NCBI GenBank assembly: GCA_030637845.1
Contig: DAOWFT010000162.1
Location: 1 to 5,606 of the forward strand
Reading direction: 5' to 3'
Source of the DNA: Thalassospiraceae bacterium
GTDB taxonomy: Bacteria > Pseudomonadota > Alphaproteobacteria > Rhodospirillales > Magnetovibrionaceae
DNA: 5,606 nucleotides
The notes below the pieces were generated by a model. The model did no database searches and was not told the origin of the DNA. It worked only from the letters and a program-made list of their open reading frames with translations. Both the position numbers and the translations under genes were made by a program. Within the stretch, counting starts at the first letter, position 1. Each line of letters starts with the position of its first letter. Shown one piece after another: positions 5,559 through 5,606 of this stretch.

Positions 5559-5606
5559 ATGTCGGATCCTTGGGGATCGTTTCGATCATTGATGGGCGGT
5601 CACAAA
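5559..5606 (+). CDS. Possible start of a further gene, cut by the window end
   Basis: An ATG at 5559 opens a frame that stays open to the last base (MSDPWGSFRSLMGGHK, 16 residues). I do not recognise it. The only Shine-Dalgarno-like sequence is AAGG in the last repeat copy, just 3 bases from the ATG, which is too close for good initiation. Another in-frame ATG lies at 5592 with GGGGA 15 bases upstream. The stretch could equally be intergenic. Confidence 0.25.
   Translation, partial: MSDPWGSFRSLMGGHK

Overview
The window looks like a chromosomal segment of an alphaproteobacterium. This is inferred from protein character: the QueF C-terminal half, the GST, the SUMF1-domain secreted protein and the PhaA/PhaB pair all resemble alphaproteobacterial family members. 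Base composition is moderate in GC. I cannot place it below class. Coding density is high, and no tRNA, rRNA, CRISPR or insertion sequence was seen.

Left part (1-2614), queuosine (Q) theme. The window opens inside queF (preQ0 to preQ1 reductase, 5' end missing). A glutathione S-transferase gene follows 6 bases later on the same strand. A small VUT/YhhQ-like membrane protein gene lies on the minus strand, tail to tail with the GST gene and sharing a 4-base stop overlap. It is divergent from queG (epoxyqueuosine reductase, the last step to queuosine). The Q-pathway genes thus offer a synthesis step, a possible precursor-uptake step and the final reduction step. The GST has no known Q role.

Middle (2634-3530). 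A gene encodes an exported formylglycine-generating-enzyme-like (SUMF1) domain protein. It has a signal peptide and eight cysteines but lacks the two catalytic cysteines of true FGEs.

Right part (3555-5606), polyhydroxyalkanoate theme. phaA (acetyl-CoA acetyltransferase) and phaB (acetoacetyl-CoA reductase) form a tight pair, each with a good ribosome-binding site. Together they make (R)-3-hydroxybutyryl-CoA for PHB. No PHA synthase gene is in the window. The phaB stop codon lies inside a 16-bp tandem repeat of four copies. The array puts a TAA in all three forward frames and can fold into phased hairpins; it is the most unusual feature here. After it a short open frame runs off the end and may be the start of another gene.

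I found no convincing undescribed system. The repeat array and the catalytically depleted SUMF1 protein most deserve a second look.
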